The notes beneath the pieces were generated by a model. It was not told the origin of the DNA. It worked only from the letters and a program-made list of their open reading frames with translations, and did not search any database. Position numbers and translations under genes: made by a program. Positions 39,453 to 50,241 of a DNA stretch of 64,000 nucleotides are shown here, piece after piece (the first letter of the stretch is position 1; every line of letters starts with the position of its first letter). Where the stretch lies: the NCBI GenBank assembly GCA_019113845.1, contig DXGQ01000046.1:39570-103569 (forward strand). The letters run 5' to 3'. The DNA comes from Candidatus Anaerobutyricum avicola (GTDB taxonomy: Bacteria > Bacillota > Clostridia > Lachnospirales > Lachnospiraceae).

Positions 39453-39483
39453 AAAGCCGGTCCCATCGGACCGGCTTTATAAA
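39453..39483 (+). terminator. Terminator
   Basis: aaagccggtccc-at-cggaccggctttat. Confidence 0.75.
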
Positions 39484-39776
39484 AAGAGAGAAAAGTATGA
39501 AAAAAATCTATCAAATAATTGCTTCCTGTTATTTGATGACTTTATTCTACAGGAAGATTGTGAACAACCTGTGAGCGAAGGATAACGATTGTCTGAAGAA
39601 AACTTACGGAAATATGACGGAATGGACGTCCTTTGTTGTAAATGTCCTTTTCGTATAGTATGATATGGAAAGAAGATGTGGTGGTAAATGACAGGAAAGG
39701 AGCCATCTTATGAGAAAAATAAATATTATGGATGGAATCTCTGATTTTGTAAAAATGGAAAAAAGTGAGGTACTAT

Positions 39777-40292
39777 ATGATGCATTACGAATTAAAGCGG
39801 GGAACGCTTTCTGAGCTTCCCCAGGTATACAAGATCATTGACGACCGCATTCACTGGATGGATGCGGTCGGAATCCGTCAGTGGAATGTGACGGACTACT
39901 GGGAATGTTATCCCAAAAGTTACTATGAGAAGGCCGTCCACGACGGCACGCTGTATGTGCTGAAAAACCCTGACGATGATCAGGTGGTCAGCGTGGCGGT
40001 ACTCTACGAACAGGACGCCCGCTGGGCAAAGCAGCAGGGCCCGGCGGCCTATTACGTTCACCATCTCGCTACGCGAATCGGTGAGAAAGGCGCAGGCGTG
40101 GAGATGGTCCGGCAGTGCGAGAACCTGGCGGCAAAAAATCAGAAACAATATCTGCGCCTCGACTGCGCCATCGACAACCCGAAGATCAATGCCTACTATG
40201 ACCGGCTGCACTACGACTACGCCGGAACCTGTGTGGACGGAAAATACGCGGGGAATCTGAGGCAGAAGAGAGTGGGGAGGTCTGTTTTCTGA
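39777..40292 (+). CDS. GNAT family N-acetyltransferase
   Basis: VYKIIDDRIHWMDAVGIRQWN...YYVHHLATRIGEKGAGVEMVRQCENLAAKNQKQYLRLDC...INAYYDRLHYDYAG. Confidence 0.8.
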   Translation: MMHYELKRGTLSELPQVYKIIDDRIHWMDAVGIRQWNVTDYWECYPKSYYEKAVHDGTLYVLKNPDDDQVVSVAVLYEQDARWAKQQGPAAYYVHHLATRIGEKGAGVEMVRQCENLAAKNQKQYLRLDCAIDNPKINAYYDRLHYDYAGTCVDGKYAGNLRQKRVGRSVF

Positions 40293-40328
40293 GATGAGGA
40301 CTTGTAAAGGTGACAACAGGTTTCTCAT

Positions 40329-40512
40329 ATAACAGACGATGCCATTCGTTTCTATACAGTTCCTCCCGACTCGACCCCCACTCGGACCACAGGCGTTTTC
40401 TGATCGGCAGGGAGAAACCACTTTGCATTTTCTCCCTGCCTTCCACGAGTCTTAGATAGTCCTCCCTCACAGCTCGCGGTCGGAAACTGTATGCACTCCG
40501 AATGGCATCTGG
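40329..40512 (+). repeat. Self-complementary structured element, copy A
   Basis: cagacgatgccattcg...cgaatggcatctg outer stem, ccgac/gtcgg, ggac/gtcc, inner hairpin ggcagggaga/tctccctgcc. Confidence 0.75.
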
Positions 40513-40536
40513 ATATTTGGAAACAACAGATAATTT

Positions 40537-40695
40537 TACACAGAACAGATGACGTTTTGGACACAGACAGACTTCGACTGCGAGCTGTGAGCGAGGACGG
40601 TCATATTCCCCGCATAGCTGAGCCTGTCGTTCCGTCCGAGTGAGGGCCGAGCAGGAGAACCTGTCTGTGCTCCAACGTCATCGTCTGTGTTATAG
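40537..40695 (-). repeat. Self-complementary structured element, copy B (inverted relative to copy A)
   Basis: Minus strand: tataacacagacgatgacgttgg...ccaaaacgtcatctg; shares ctcg[ag]ccc[ct]cactcggac and gtcctc[cg]ctcacagctcgc with copy A. Confidence 0.75.
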
Positions 40696-40732
40696 GTTAT
40701 ATTTCTTATCACCGCGATAAATCCCCATTGCC

Positions 40733-43700
40733 TTACCGCTCTTCCCCGGCTTCCAGCGGCAGGAAGCTGATGAGCAGGTCTTCGGAGTTCACCTGTTCGC
40801 CGGAAGAGACGTAGATCTTGTCCACGATGGCGTCCATGGTCGCCACGACGGTCGTCTCCATTTTCATGGCTTCGACGGTCATGAGAGGGGTGTTCTCACA
40901 GACGCGGTCGCCTTCTTTTACAAGAATCTTGTCCACAGTGCCCGGGATGGAAGAGCCCAGATGCAGCGGATTGTTCTTGTCGGCCTTTAACTTGCCGTCG
41001 GCTTTGACTTCTTCGCTGTGGTCTACGATCTTCACCTCGCGCATGGAGCCGTTGACCTCGAAGGTCAGCGTGCGGACGCCCTGCTCGTCTGGTTCGGACA
41101 TGTCGATAAATTTGAGCAGGAGCTCTTTTCCTTCGCCAATCTTCAGAGTGGTCTCCTCGCCGCGGGCGAGTCCGTAGAAGTAGACGTGACTCTCCAGACG
41201 GGAGACGTCGTTGTACGCCTCAAAATGTTCGCAGTAGTCCTCGTATACCTTCGGGTAGAGGGCGTAGCTGATGGCCTTCTGCTCCATCTCATAGTCCGTA
41301 AAGGCGGACATGTCGAACTTTTCTTTCAGCATGGCCTTGATCGCCTCGAAGTCCACAGGCGGGAGAAGAGCGCCCGGGCGGACGGTGATCGGTTCCTGAC
41401 CTTTCAGCACGATGTTCTGCAGTTCTTTCGGGAAGCCGCCGTCCGGCTGTCCCATCATTCCCTTAAAGTAGTCTACCACGGAATCCGGGTAGGAGAGGTT
41501 CTTTCCTTTTTCCAGGATATTATCTTTATTCAGTCCGTTTTTCAGCATGAAGATGGCAAAGTCGCCCACTGCCTTGGAGGACGGCGTTACCTTTACGATG
41601 TTGCCGAGCAGGTCGTTGGCTTCTTTATACAGCTGCTTAATCTCCTCGAAGCTGTCAGCGGCGCCCATCTCGGTCACCTGCGCCAGCAGGTTGGAGTACT
41701 GACCGCCCGGGATCTCGTATTTGTAGATCTCGGTGTTTGGCGCGTCCATCTCGCTCTCAAATGTCTTGTACAGTTTGCGGATACGGCCATAATAGCGGCT
41801 CAGCTCATTTAACTCGTCGAAGTCGAGGCCGGTATCCCGTTCCCGTCCACGGAGCGCTTCCACCACGGCGTTCATGGAAGGCTGGCTTGTTAAGGAACTC
41901 ATGGACTCGATGGCAAGGTCGGCGATATCGACGCCCGCCTCGGCAGCCATCAGCACGGTGCTGACGCCGTTGCCGGTGGAGTCGTGGGTGTGGATGTTGA
42001 CCGGGATGTGCAGCTCGGATTTCAATGTGGAGAAAAGCTCTTTTGCCGCATATGGCTTCAACAGTCCGGCCATGTCCTTGATGGTAAAGATATGGCAGCC
42101 AAGCGACTCCAGCTCTTTTGCCTTGTCCACATAATAATCCAGCGTATATTTTGTCTCGGAAGGGCTGGACATATCGCCGGTATAGCAGATGGCGCCCTCG
42201 ACGATCTTGCCGGTATTCAGCGCCTCCTCAATCGGCATCTTCATATTTTCCACCCAGTTTAAACTGTCAAAAATACGGAAGACGTCGATGCCCTTCTCCG
42301 CAGAGATACGGATAAACTCCTTCACCACATTGTCCGGGTAATTGCTGTAGCCCACGGCGTTGGAGGCGCGAAGAAGCATCTGGATCAGCGTGTTCGGCAT
42401 CCGTTCCCGCAGAAGTTCCAGTCTCCTCCACGGCGATTCCTTTAAGAAACGGTAGGCGGTATCGTAGGTGGCTCCGCCCCACGCCTCCACAGAAAATGCA
42501 TTGGCTAAAAATGCGTTGGCAGCCCGGGAAGCCCCCGCCAGGTCTTTGGTACGCATCCGGGTCGCCATCAGCGACTGCTGCGCGTCCCGCATGGTCGTGT
42601 CGGTAATATAGAGCTTCTTCTCCTGTAAGATCTTCTGGGTGAAATCTCTGGCGCCCAGCTTCAGAAACTCATCCCTGGCGCCGTACACCGGTTTTTTTGC
42701 GTCGTATTTCGGCAGCACGCGATTTTCAAAAAACGGTTTCTCCTGCCGGGAGACGTTAACCATCTTGTTGCCGAGAAACTCGAGGATCTTTGTGGCGCGG
42801 TCCTGGCTGACCCGCAGGTCAAACAATTCCGGCGTATCCTCGATAAAGTTGGTATAACATTTGCCCTCCTGAAATACTTCGTGATTGAGTACATTGATGA
42901 GGAAAGGAATGTTGGTCTTCACACCCCGGATACGGATCTCCTTTAAGGCGCGGATGGACTTTCGGATGGCGCCCTTAAACGTCCTGTCATGGGAGATGAC
43001 CTTCACAAGCAGGCTGTCATAATACGGCAGGATCGTGGCGCCGGTGTAAGAGGTGCCGCCGTCCAGGCGGACGCCGTAGCCGGAACCGGAGCGGTATACC
43101 GTGATCTTGCCGGTATCAGGAAGGAAGTTGTTGGCAGGGTCTTCCGTGGTCACACGGGTCTGGATGGAATAGCCGCTGCAGGTAATGGATTCCTGGGAAT
43201 CGATGCCGATATCCGGCGCGTTCAGCGGAAAACCTTCCGCGATCATGATCTGTGCCTGCACGATGTCGATGCCCGTCACCATCTCCGTGACGGTGTGCTC
43301 CACCTGAATCCGCGGGTTCATCTCAATGAAGTACGGATGATTGTCCTTATCCACCAGAAACTCCAGCGTGCCGGCGTTTCGGTAACCGACCTTGCCGGCA
43401 AGACGGACGGCGCTGTCAAAGATGATCTGCCGGGTGCTTTCAGGGATGGTAAAGGCCGGGGCAAACTCCACGACCTTCTGGTGGCGGCGCTGCACGGAAC
43501 AGTCACGGTCGAATAAATGTACTACATTTCCATAATTGTCAGCGAGAATCTGTACCTCGATATGCTTCGGCTTTTCCAGATATTTTTCCAGGAAAATCTT
43601 ATCGTCGCCGAACGCTTTCTTAGACTCCTCTCTGGCCTCCCGGTACTCTTTTATGAGCTGCTCTTCATCCCGGACGATACGCATTCCGCGTCCACCGCCT

Positions 43701-44209
43701 CCGTTGGATGCCTTCAGCATGACCGGATAGCCGATCTTATGAGCGGCGTCGAGAACTGCTTTCTCGCTCTTTAAGGCGTAATCGACACCCGGAATGATCG
43801 GAACATCGCACTCGATCGCCATTTGTTTGGAAGAGATCTTGTCGCCCATGCGCTCCATCAGCTCTTTGGACGGGCCGATAAAGGTGATGCCGTTTTTCTC
43901 GCAGGCTTCCACAAACTCCGGATTCTCCGACAGAAAACCGTAACCCGGATGAATGGCGTCCACATTTTTTGCCTTCGCGATCTTGATGATCTGCTTAATA
44001 TCCAGGTAGGCGTCGATCGGACCCTTTTCCGGATTCAGCTCATAGGACTCGTCCGCCTTGGTGCGAAAGAGCGCATACTTGTCTTCCTTGGAAAAGATGG
44101 CGACCGTGGTGATGCCAAGCTCATTTAATGCGCGGAAAATGCGGATGGCGATCTCCCCGCGATTAGCGACCATAACTTTTCTGAACTTTCGTATGGAATA
44201 CTGTGCCAT
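40733..44209 (-). CDS. pyc: Pyruvate carboxylase
   Basis: Biotin carboxylase, carboxyltransferase and biotinyl (VEAMKMET) domains in one 1158 aa protein. Confidence 0.97.
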   Translation of the reverse strand: MAQYSIRKFRKVMVANRGEIAIRIFRALNELGITTVAIFSKEDKYALFRTKADESYELNPEKGPIDAYLDIKQIIKIAKAKNVDAIHPGYGFLSENPEFVEACEKNGITFIGPSKELMERMGDKISSKQMAIECDVPIIPGVDYALKSEKAVLDAAHKIGYPVMLKASNGGGGRGMRIVRDEEQLIKEYREAREESKKAFGDDKIFLEKYLEKPKHIEVQILADNYGNVVHLFDRDCSVQRRHQKVVEFAPAFTIPESTRQIIFDSAVRLAGKVGYRNAGTLEFLVDKDNHPYFIEMNPRIQVEHTVTEMVTGIDIVQAQIMIAEGFPLNAPDIGIDSQESITCSGYSIQTRVTTEDPANNFLPDTGKITVYRSGSGYGVRLDGGTSYTGATILPYYDSLLVKVISHDRTFKGAIRKSIRALKEIRIRGVKTNIPFLINVLNHEVFQEGKCYTNFIEDTPELFDLRVSQDRATKILEFLGNKMVNVSRQEKPFFENRVLPKYDAKKPVYGARDEFLKLGARDFTQKILQEKKLYITDTTMRDAQQSLMATRMRTKDLAGASRAANAFLANAFSVEAWGGATYDTAYRFLKESPWRRLELLRERMPNTLIQMLLRASNAVGYSNYPDNVVKEFIRISAEKGIDVFRIFDSLNWVENMKMPIEEALNTGKIVEGAICYTGDMSSPSETKYTLDYYVDKAKELESLGCHIFTIKDMAGLLKPYAAKELFSTLKSELHIPVNIHTHDSTGNGVSTVLMAAEAGVDIADLAIESMSSLTSQPSMNAVVEALRGRERDTGLDFDELNELSRYYGRIRKLYKTFESEMDAPNTEIYKYEIPGGQYSNLLAQVTEMGAADSFEEIKQLYKEANDLLGNIVKVTPSSKAVGDFAIFMLKNGLNKDNILEKGKNLSYPDSVVDYFKGMMGQPDGGFPKELQNIVLKGQEPITVRPGALLPPVDFEAIKAMLKEKFDMSAFTDYEMEQKAISYALYPKVYEDYCEHFEAYNDVSRLESHVYFYGLARGEETTLKIGEGKELLLKFIDMSEPDEQGVRTLTFEVNGSMREVKIVDHSEEVKADGKLKADKNNPLHLGSSIPGTVDKILVKEGDRVCENTPLMTVEAMKMETTVVATMDAIVDKIYVSSGEQVNSEDLLISFLPLEAGEER

Positions 44210-44564
44210 AACGTTTTCTCCTTTTCTTGAAAATGTATGTATGATTGATAGTATTGCTTTTCACCGCAGTCTTTATCCCGACAATTAATAAATGCAGGAA
44301 AAGAACGAAAAAAATTCATATTTAAAATAATATAGGACAAAAAACCTGTGAAAATAAGATATACGACAGGTGTCCCACGTTGTGACCAGTATATATGCAG
44401 CCTGAGGAAAAAGCAAGTGTAAAACAAAAATATGCAGGAAAATCATAAAAGAGTATCATTTGAAAGTAAATGACGTGAAAAATGAAATCAATAATCTGAG
44501 AATAAGATAAAAATGAAAGATGAAAAGAAAAATAATTCAAAAAATTACTTCTGATAAAAAATCA

Positions 44565-44593
44565 TTGACATCTCCTGAAAACGCTCCTATAAT
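44565..44593 (+). promoter_or_regulatory. Near-consensus sigma-A promoter for csoR-copA
   Basis: TTGACA (44565-44570), 17 nt spacer, TATAAT (44588-44593). Confidence 0.88.
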
Positions 44594-44609
44594 ACAAATT
44601 GTAATCACC

Positions 44610-44626
44610 ACACCCCAGGGGGGTGT
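44610..44626 (+). promoter_or_regulatory. Candidate CsoR operator
   Basis: GC-rich inverted repeat acacccc-agg-ggggtgt just downstream of the promoter. Confidence 0.65.
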
Positions 44627-44931
44627 TGATGGTGACAAGGAGATTTCACCAGGAAGGAGGGAATCGTTTGCAGGCAGATAAGAAGAAAATGATGCGTCTC
44701 TTAAAGACTGCCCGGGGGCAGATGGACGGTATTTTAAAGATGATGGAAGAGGACAGGTATTGTATTGATATCTCCCAGCAGCTCATGGCGACGGAGGCGA
44801 TCTTAAATAAGGTGAATAAGGAGATTCTCACGGCGCATCTTAAGAACTGTGTGGCGAACGCTGAGACCCAGGAGGAGAAGGAACAAAAGATTGACGAGCT
44901 TGTCTCCATGCTGGGTAAAATTTTAAAATGA
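44623..44931 (+). CDS. csoR: CsoR-family copper-sensing repressor (true start probably further downstream)
   Basis: LKTARGQMDGILKMMEEDRYCIDISQQLMATEAILNKVNKEILTAHLKNCV. Confidence 0.88.
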   Translation: MLMVTRRFHQEGGNRLQADKKKMMRLLKTARGQMDGILKMMEEDRYCIDISQQLMATEAILNKVNKEILTAHLKNCVANAETQEEKEQKIDELVSMLGKILK

Positions 44932-45009
44932 TGTGTGCGGACAGATGGTGGAATGGAGAGAACTTCCTGCACCGGTCTGTCGTGTGTATTTCTAAGAGAG
45001 GTGATACAT

Positions 45010-47667
45010 TTGAAAGAGAATTTTGATGTGACGGGCATGACCTGTTCCGCCTGCTCCGCGCGGGTGGAAAAATGTGTTGCGAAGCTGCCCGGCACAGATA
45101 AGGTGACGGTGAACCTTCTCACCAACAGTATGCAGGTGGAGTACGATGAGACGGCGCTGTCTGAGAGGCAGATCATCGACGCGGTGGTAAAGGCCGGATA
45201 CGGCGCTTCGCCCAAAGAAGTTCATGGGGCAGGAAATGCAGCGGGGACGACGGCGTCTGCCGGAGCTGTCCGGGCGTCGGACAGTGCGAATCATATCATG
45301 GAGGAGCAGCTTGCGGAGATGAAGTTCCGGCTCCTGGTGTCTTTTGGATTCCTGATCCCGCTCATGTATGTGTCCATGGGACACATGATCGGGCTGCCGC
45401 TTCCGTACTTTTTGTCCGGTGTGGAAAACGCGGTGAGCTTTGCGCTTACGCAGCTTCTGTTGTGTATTCCGGTCATTTTTGTGAACCGGAAGTATTATAT
45501 CAAGGGATTTCAGACGCTGGCGCATCTGGCGCCGAACATGGACAGTCTCATTGCCATCGGTTCCTCGGCGTCTCTTGTCTACGGCATCTTTGCCATCTAC
45601 CGGATGAGCTACGGGCTGGGGCAGGGAAATATGGAACTGGTGCACCGGTATTATCACGATCTGTATTTTGAGTCGGCGGCGATGATCCTGGCGCTCATCA
45701 CGGTGGGAAAATATCTGGAGACCCGCTCGAAGGGTAAGACCAGCGAGGCCATCACGAAGCTTCTTGACCTGGCGCCGAAGACCGCTGTGGTGGAAAGAAA
45801 CGGTCAGGAGACAGAGATTCCGGTGGAACAGGTGCAGGCGGGCGATATCGTGGTGGTGCGCCCGGGCGCCAGCGTTCCGGTGGATGGGTTTATCATAGAG
45901 GGCAGCACCAGCATTGAGGAAGCCGCCATCACCGGAGAGAGTATCCCGGTGCACAAGCAGGAAGGCGATACCGTCATTGCCGCCACCATGAATAGGACCG
46001 GTTTTATCCGGTTTAAGGCCACGAGAGTCGGCGAGGACACGACATTTTCCCAGATCATCCGGCTGGTGGAGGAGGCAAGCGCCAGCAAGGCGCCGATCGC
46101 CAAGATCGCCGATAAGATTTCCGGGATCTTCGTGCCGGTAGTGATCGCCATCGCCATCGTGACCGCCATCGTCTGGATTCTGGTGGGAGCGACCTTTGAG
46201 TTCGCGCTCTCCTGTGCTATCAGCGTGCTGGTCATCTCCTGTCCGTGCGCGCTGGGGCTGGCGACGCCGGTGGCGATCATGGTGGGAACCGGCAAAGGAG
46301 CGGAGAACGGCATCCTTTTAAAATCCGGCGAGGCGCTGGAGACCGCCCACAATATCCAGTGCGTGGTCATGGATAAGACCGGGACCATCACCCAGGGAAA
46401 ACCGGTGGTGACCAATGTGGAGACAAGCCGGACGCTTGAAGAATTCCTCGCTGTGGCAGCGGGGCTTGAGGCAAAAAGCGAGCATCCGCTGGCGGAAGCC
46501 ATCATGGAGTTTGCGTCCGCCCGCGGAGCGGTACCGGCGGCAGTAGAGAACTTTCGTTCCATCCCGGGCAAAGGAGTGGAAGGAAGTATCGGTGGCAGAA
46601 TGTACATCGCCGGAAACCAGCGGCTCATGGAAGAACGGCACATTTCCCTGGCAAATGTACAGAAACGGCTGGAGACACTGGCCGATGAGGGAAAGACCCC
46701 GATGATTTTTGCGGATGATGCGGGCGTCCTCGGCATGATCTCTGTGGCCGATGTGGTGAAGCCGACCAGCCGGGAAGCGGTGCGTCAGTTAAAAGCCATG
46801 GGAATTCATGTTGTGATGCTCACCGGAGACAACCGGCGCACGGCAGAGGCGATCCGCCGGCAGATGGATATCGATAAGGTGATCGCTGAGGTGCTGCCGC
46901 AGGATAAGGAGAGAGAGATCGCCGCTCTTCAGAAGGAAGGAAAGACCGTCGCCATGATCGGAGACGGCGTCAACGACGCCCCGGCCCTTGCCCGGGCAGA
47001 TGTGGGCATCGCCATCGGAGCCGGAACCGATGTTGCCATCGAGAGCGCCGATGTGGTGCTCATGAAAAATGACCTGCTCGATGTGGTCACCGCCATCCGG
47101 CTCAGCAAGGCGGTCATCCGAAATATCAAACAGAACCTGTTCTGGGCATTTTTCTACAACGTGCTGGGTATCCCGGTGGCTGCGGGCGTCTATTATACCG
47201 CACTGGGATTGAAACTGAATCCGATGATCGGAGCGGCGGCCATGAGCTTAAGCAGTGTCTTTGTGGTGACAAACGCGCTGCGTCTGCGGCGGTTTAAAAC
47301 ATCCAAAGCGGAAGCGGAGACACAGGATATGACCAGGGTTCCGGAGGCGGAGATCGTGGCCGGAGCCGAAGCGGAACATGTACGGATAAACGAGGCAGAC
47401 AGCGCTCTGACCAGACAAAATCAGGGCGCAACTATAAAAGAAAATCATAAGGAGGATACGAACATGATCACAATGAAAATCGAAGGAATGATGTGCGCAC
47501 ACTGCAAGGCAGCGGTGGAAAAAGCGTTAAACGCTGTTGATGGCGTAAAGGCAGCGGTTGATCTGGAGGCGAAGACGGCTTCCGTGGACGCGCCGGCAGA
47601 CATCGACAAAGAGGTGCTGAAAAAGGCGGTGGAAGACGCCGGATACGAGGTAGTGGGAATCGAGTAG
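45010..47667 (+). CDS. copA: Copper-translocating P-type ATPase with C-terminal HMA domain (TTG start)
   Basis: GMTCSACSARV HMA, SCPCALGLATPVAI, VVMDKTGTIT, GDGVNDAPALARADVGIAIG; C-terminal MMCAHCKAAVEKAL. Confidence 0.95.
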   Translation: MKENFDVTGMTCSACSARVEKCVAKLPGTDKVTVNLLTNSMQVEYDETALSERQIIDAVVKAGYGASPKEVHGAGNAAGTTASAGAVRASDSANHIMEEQLAEMKFRLLVSFGFLIPLMYVSMGHMIGLPLPYFLSGVENAVSFALTQLLLCIPVIFVNRKYYIKGFQTLAHLAPNMDSLIAIGSSASLVYGIFAIYRMSYGLGQGNMELVHRYYHDLYFESAAMILALITVGKYLETRSKGKTSEAITKLLDLAPKTAVVERNGQETEIPVEQVQAGDIVVVRPGASVPVDGFIIEGSTSIEEAAITGESIPVHKQEGDTVIAATMNRTGFIRFKATRVGEDTTFSQIIRLVEEASASKAPIAKIADKISGIFVPVVIAIAIVTAIVWILVGATFEFALSCAISVLVISCPCALGLATPVAIMVGTGKGAENGILLKSGEALETAHNIQCVVMDKTGTITQGKPVVTNVETSRTLEEFLAVAAGLEAKSEHPLAEAIMEFASARGAVPAAVENFRSIPGKGVEGSIGGRMYIAGNQRLMEERHISLANVQKRLETLADEGKTPMIFADDAGVLGMISVADVVKPTSREAVRQLKAMGIHVVMLTGDNRRTAEAIRRQMDIDKVIAEVLPQDKEREIAALQKEGKTVAMIGDGVNDAPALARADVGIAIGAGTDVAIESADVVLMKNDLLDVVTAIRLSKAVIRNIKQNLFWAFFYNVLGIPVAAGVYYTALGLKLNPMIGAAAMSLSSVFVVTNALRLRRFKTSKAEAETQDMTRVPEAEIVAGAEAEHVRINEADSALTRQNQGATIKENHKEDTNMITMKIEGMMCAHCKAAVEKALNAVDGVKAAVDLEAKTASVDAPADIDKEVLKKAVEDAGYEVVGIE
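47464..47667 (+). CDS. Nested in-frame copper chaperone (CopZ-like HMA), candidate internal start
   Basis: AAGGAGG at 47449-47455, ATG at 47464; MITMKIEGMMCAHCKAAVEKALNAVDGV complete HMA. Confidence 0.6.
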   Translation: MITMKIEGMMCAHCKAAVEKALNAVDGVKAAVDLEAKTASVDAPADIDKEVLKKAVEDAGYEVVGIE

Positions 47668-47679
47668 AAGTAAAATAAC

Positions 47680-47724
47680 AAAAGAGGAGACTTCCATTTA
47701 GCGGAAGTCTCCTCTTTTGTTGTC
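47680..47724. terminator. Strong terminator, likely bidirectional
   Basis: aaaagaggagacttcc-atttagc-ggaagtctcctctttt. Confidence 0.88.
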
Positions 47725-47769
47725 TGAGATATCATAAAAACGCAATATCATGTCATGCTGAGCAAAAAC

Positions 47770-48936
47770 TCACTTTTCTTCTGTTTCTGTTGCTGTTGCT
47801 GCTTTTTGTCTGGCCAGTTTCTGATTCGTGTATTCTTTCAGAAGCTGGTAGCATACAGCCGCCAGTGGTATGAAGAATATCATGCCAATGATACCGAACA
47901 AGTTGCCACCGATGAGGACGGCGATCAGCGTCCACAGCGGGGCAAGACCTACGGAGCCGCCTACCACATGCGGGTAGATAAACTGGTTCTCGATGAACTG
48001 CACGACCTGGTAGACGATGATACTTAAAAGCGCCTGTAACGGGTTGACCATCAGTACCAGCACCGCGCCGATAAAGCAGGCACAGAAGGCTCCGATATAC
48101 GGAATGAAGGAAAGCACTCCGGTCAGCACGGCAATGAGGACAGCATACGGGATTCGGAAAATGGAAAACGCCAGGAAAATCATAAATCCCAGAATAATTG
48201 CCTCGATGGTCTGACTGGACAGAAACTTTGAGTATGTGCTGCTGATCAGACTGGCAATATGATAGACCCTGTCAGCAATCGGCGTGCGTATATGCGCATA
48301 CAGGAGCTTATGGCACTGCCTTCCCAGATTCTTCTTGCCAAGCAGGATGTAGAGTGCAATGACAAGAGAAAATGCACAGTTAATCAGAACACTGATGGTG
48401 GATGAGGCGATGCCAAGAGCGGAACTTAAAAAGTTACCTGCGCCGGACAAGATGCTCTGCACGATATGTTCGATATTAATCTGGCTGAGACTGAAGGAAG
48501 AGAGCGCTGTGGTGATCCAGGAGGTGTCGAAACCGTAACTGGACAGAAAAGAGATCCACTGAGGGATTCTCGACTGTATCATGAGATATACACTGCGCAC
48601 AGAATTTATCAGCTGCGGGATTACCATGGTGGATACCAGCACCACAATCAGCACGATGCAGATCAGCGTGGACAGCAGGCTGAGCATAACAAGAGGAATC
48701 CGCCTGATCGTATCTTCTTTTACATTTAACTTATGGAACAGTCTGGTGTAAAGCTTCTCAAATCCCCTGACCGGCACATTCAGCACAAAAGCGAGGATCA
48801 TACCGGCGATGATAGGAAGGAGAAGTCTGCTTACCGTCTGAAAAAAATCAATGACGCTCCCCAGATGGTTCAGGCAAGCGTAAAGAGCCACGCCGAAAGC
48901 GACCAGGAGCATACCATTTTTCATTCTCTTACTCAT
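47770..48936 (-). CDS. AI-2E family transporter (PerM-like)
   Basis: Multiple TM segments; LIAVLTGVLSFIPYIGAF; QFIENQFIYPHVVGGSVGLAPLWTLIAVLIGGNLFGIIGMIFFIPLAAV. Confidence 0.9.
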   Translation of the reverse strand: MSKRMKNGMLLVAFGVALYACLNHLGSVIDFFQTVSRLLLPIIAGMILAFVLNVPVRGFEKLYTRLFHKLNVKEDTIRRIPLVMLSLLSTLICIVLIVVLVSTMVIPQLINSVRSVYLMIQSRIPQWISFLSSYGFDTSWITTALSSFSLSQINIEHIVQSILSGAGNFLSSALGIASSTISVLINCAFSLVIALYILLGKKNLGRQCHKLLYAHIRTPIADRVYHIASLISSTYSKFLSSQTIEAIILGFMIFLAFSIFRIPYAVLIAVLTGVLSFIPYIGAFCACFIGAVLVLMVNPLQALLSIIVYQVVQFIENQFIYPHVVGGSVGLAPLWTLIAVLIGGNLFGIIGMIFFIPLAAVCYQLLKEYTNQKLARQKAATATETEEK

Positions 48937-49052
48937 AATTCACATCCTTTTATTTATGTAGTTGTTGATAAAGGTAAACCTACTGTAACATTTTGCCATA
49001 ACAAAGTCAAACAAAATTCTTTTGACACACTTCCCATAGTATACTACAATAG

Positions 49053-50234
<1,182 letters not shown>

Positions 50235-50241
50235 CACCTCG

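Noticed and set aside
40329-40695. Paired element considered as a simple bidirectional terminator
   Set aside because: Too large, multi-stem with conserved internal-loop blocks and no terminal T-runs.
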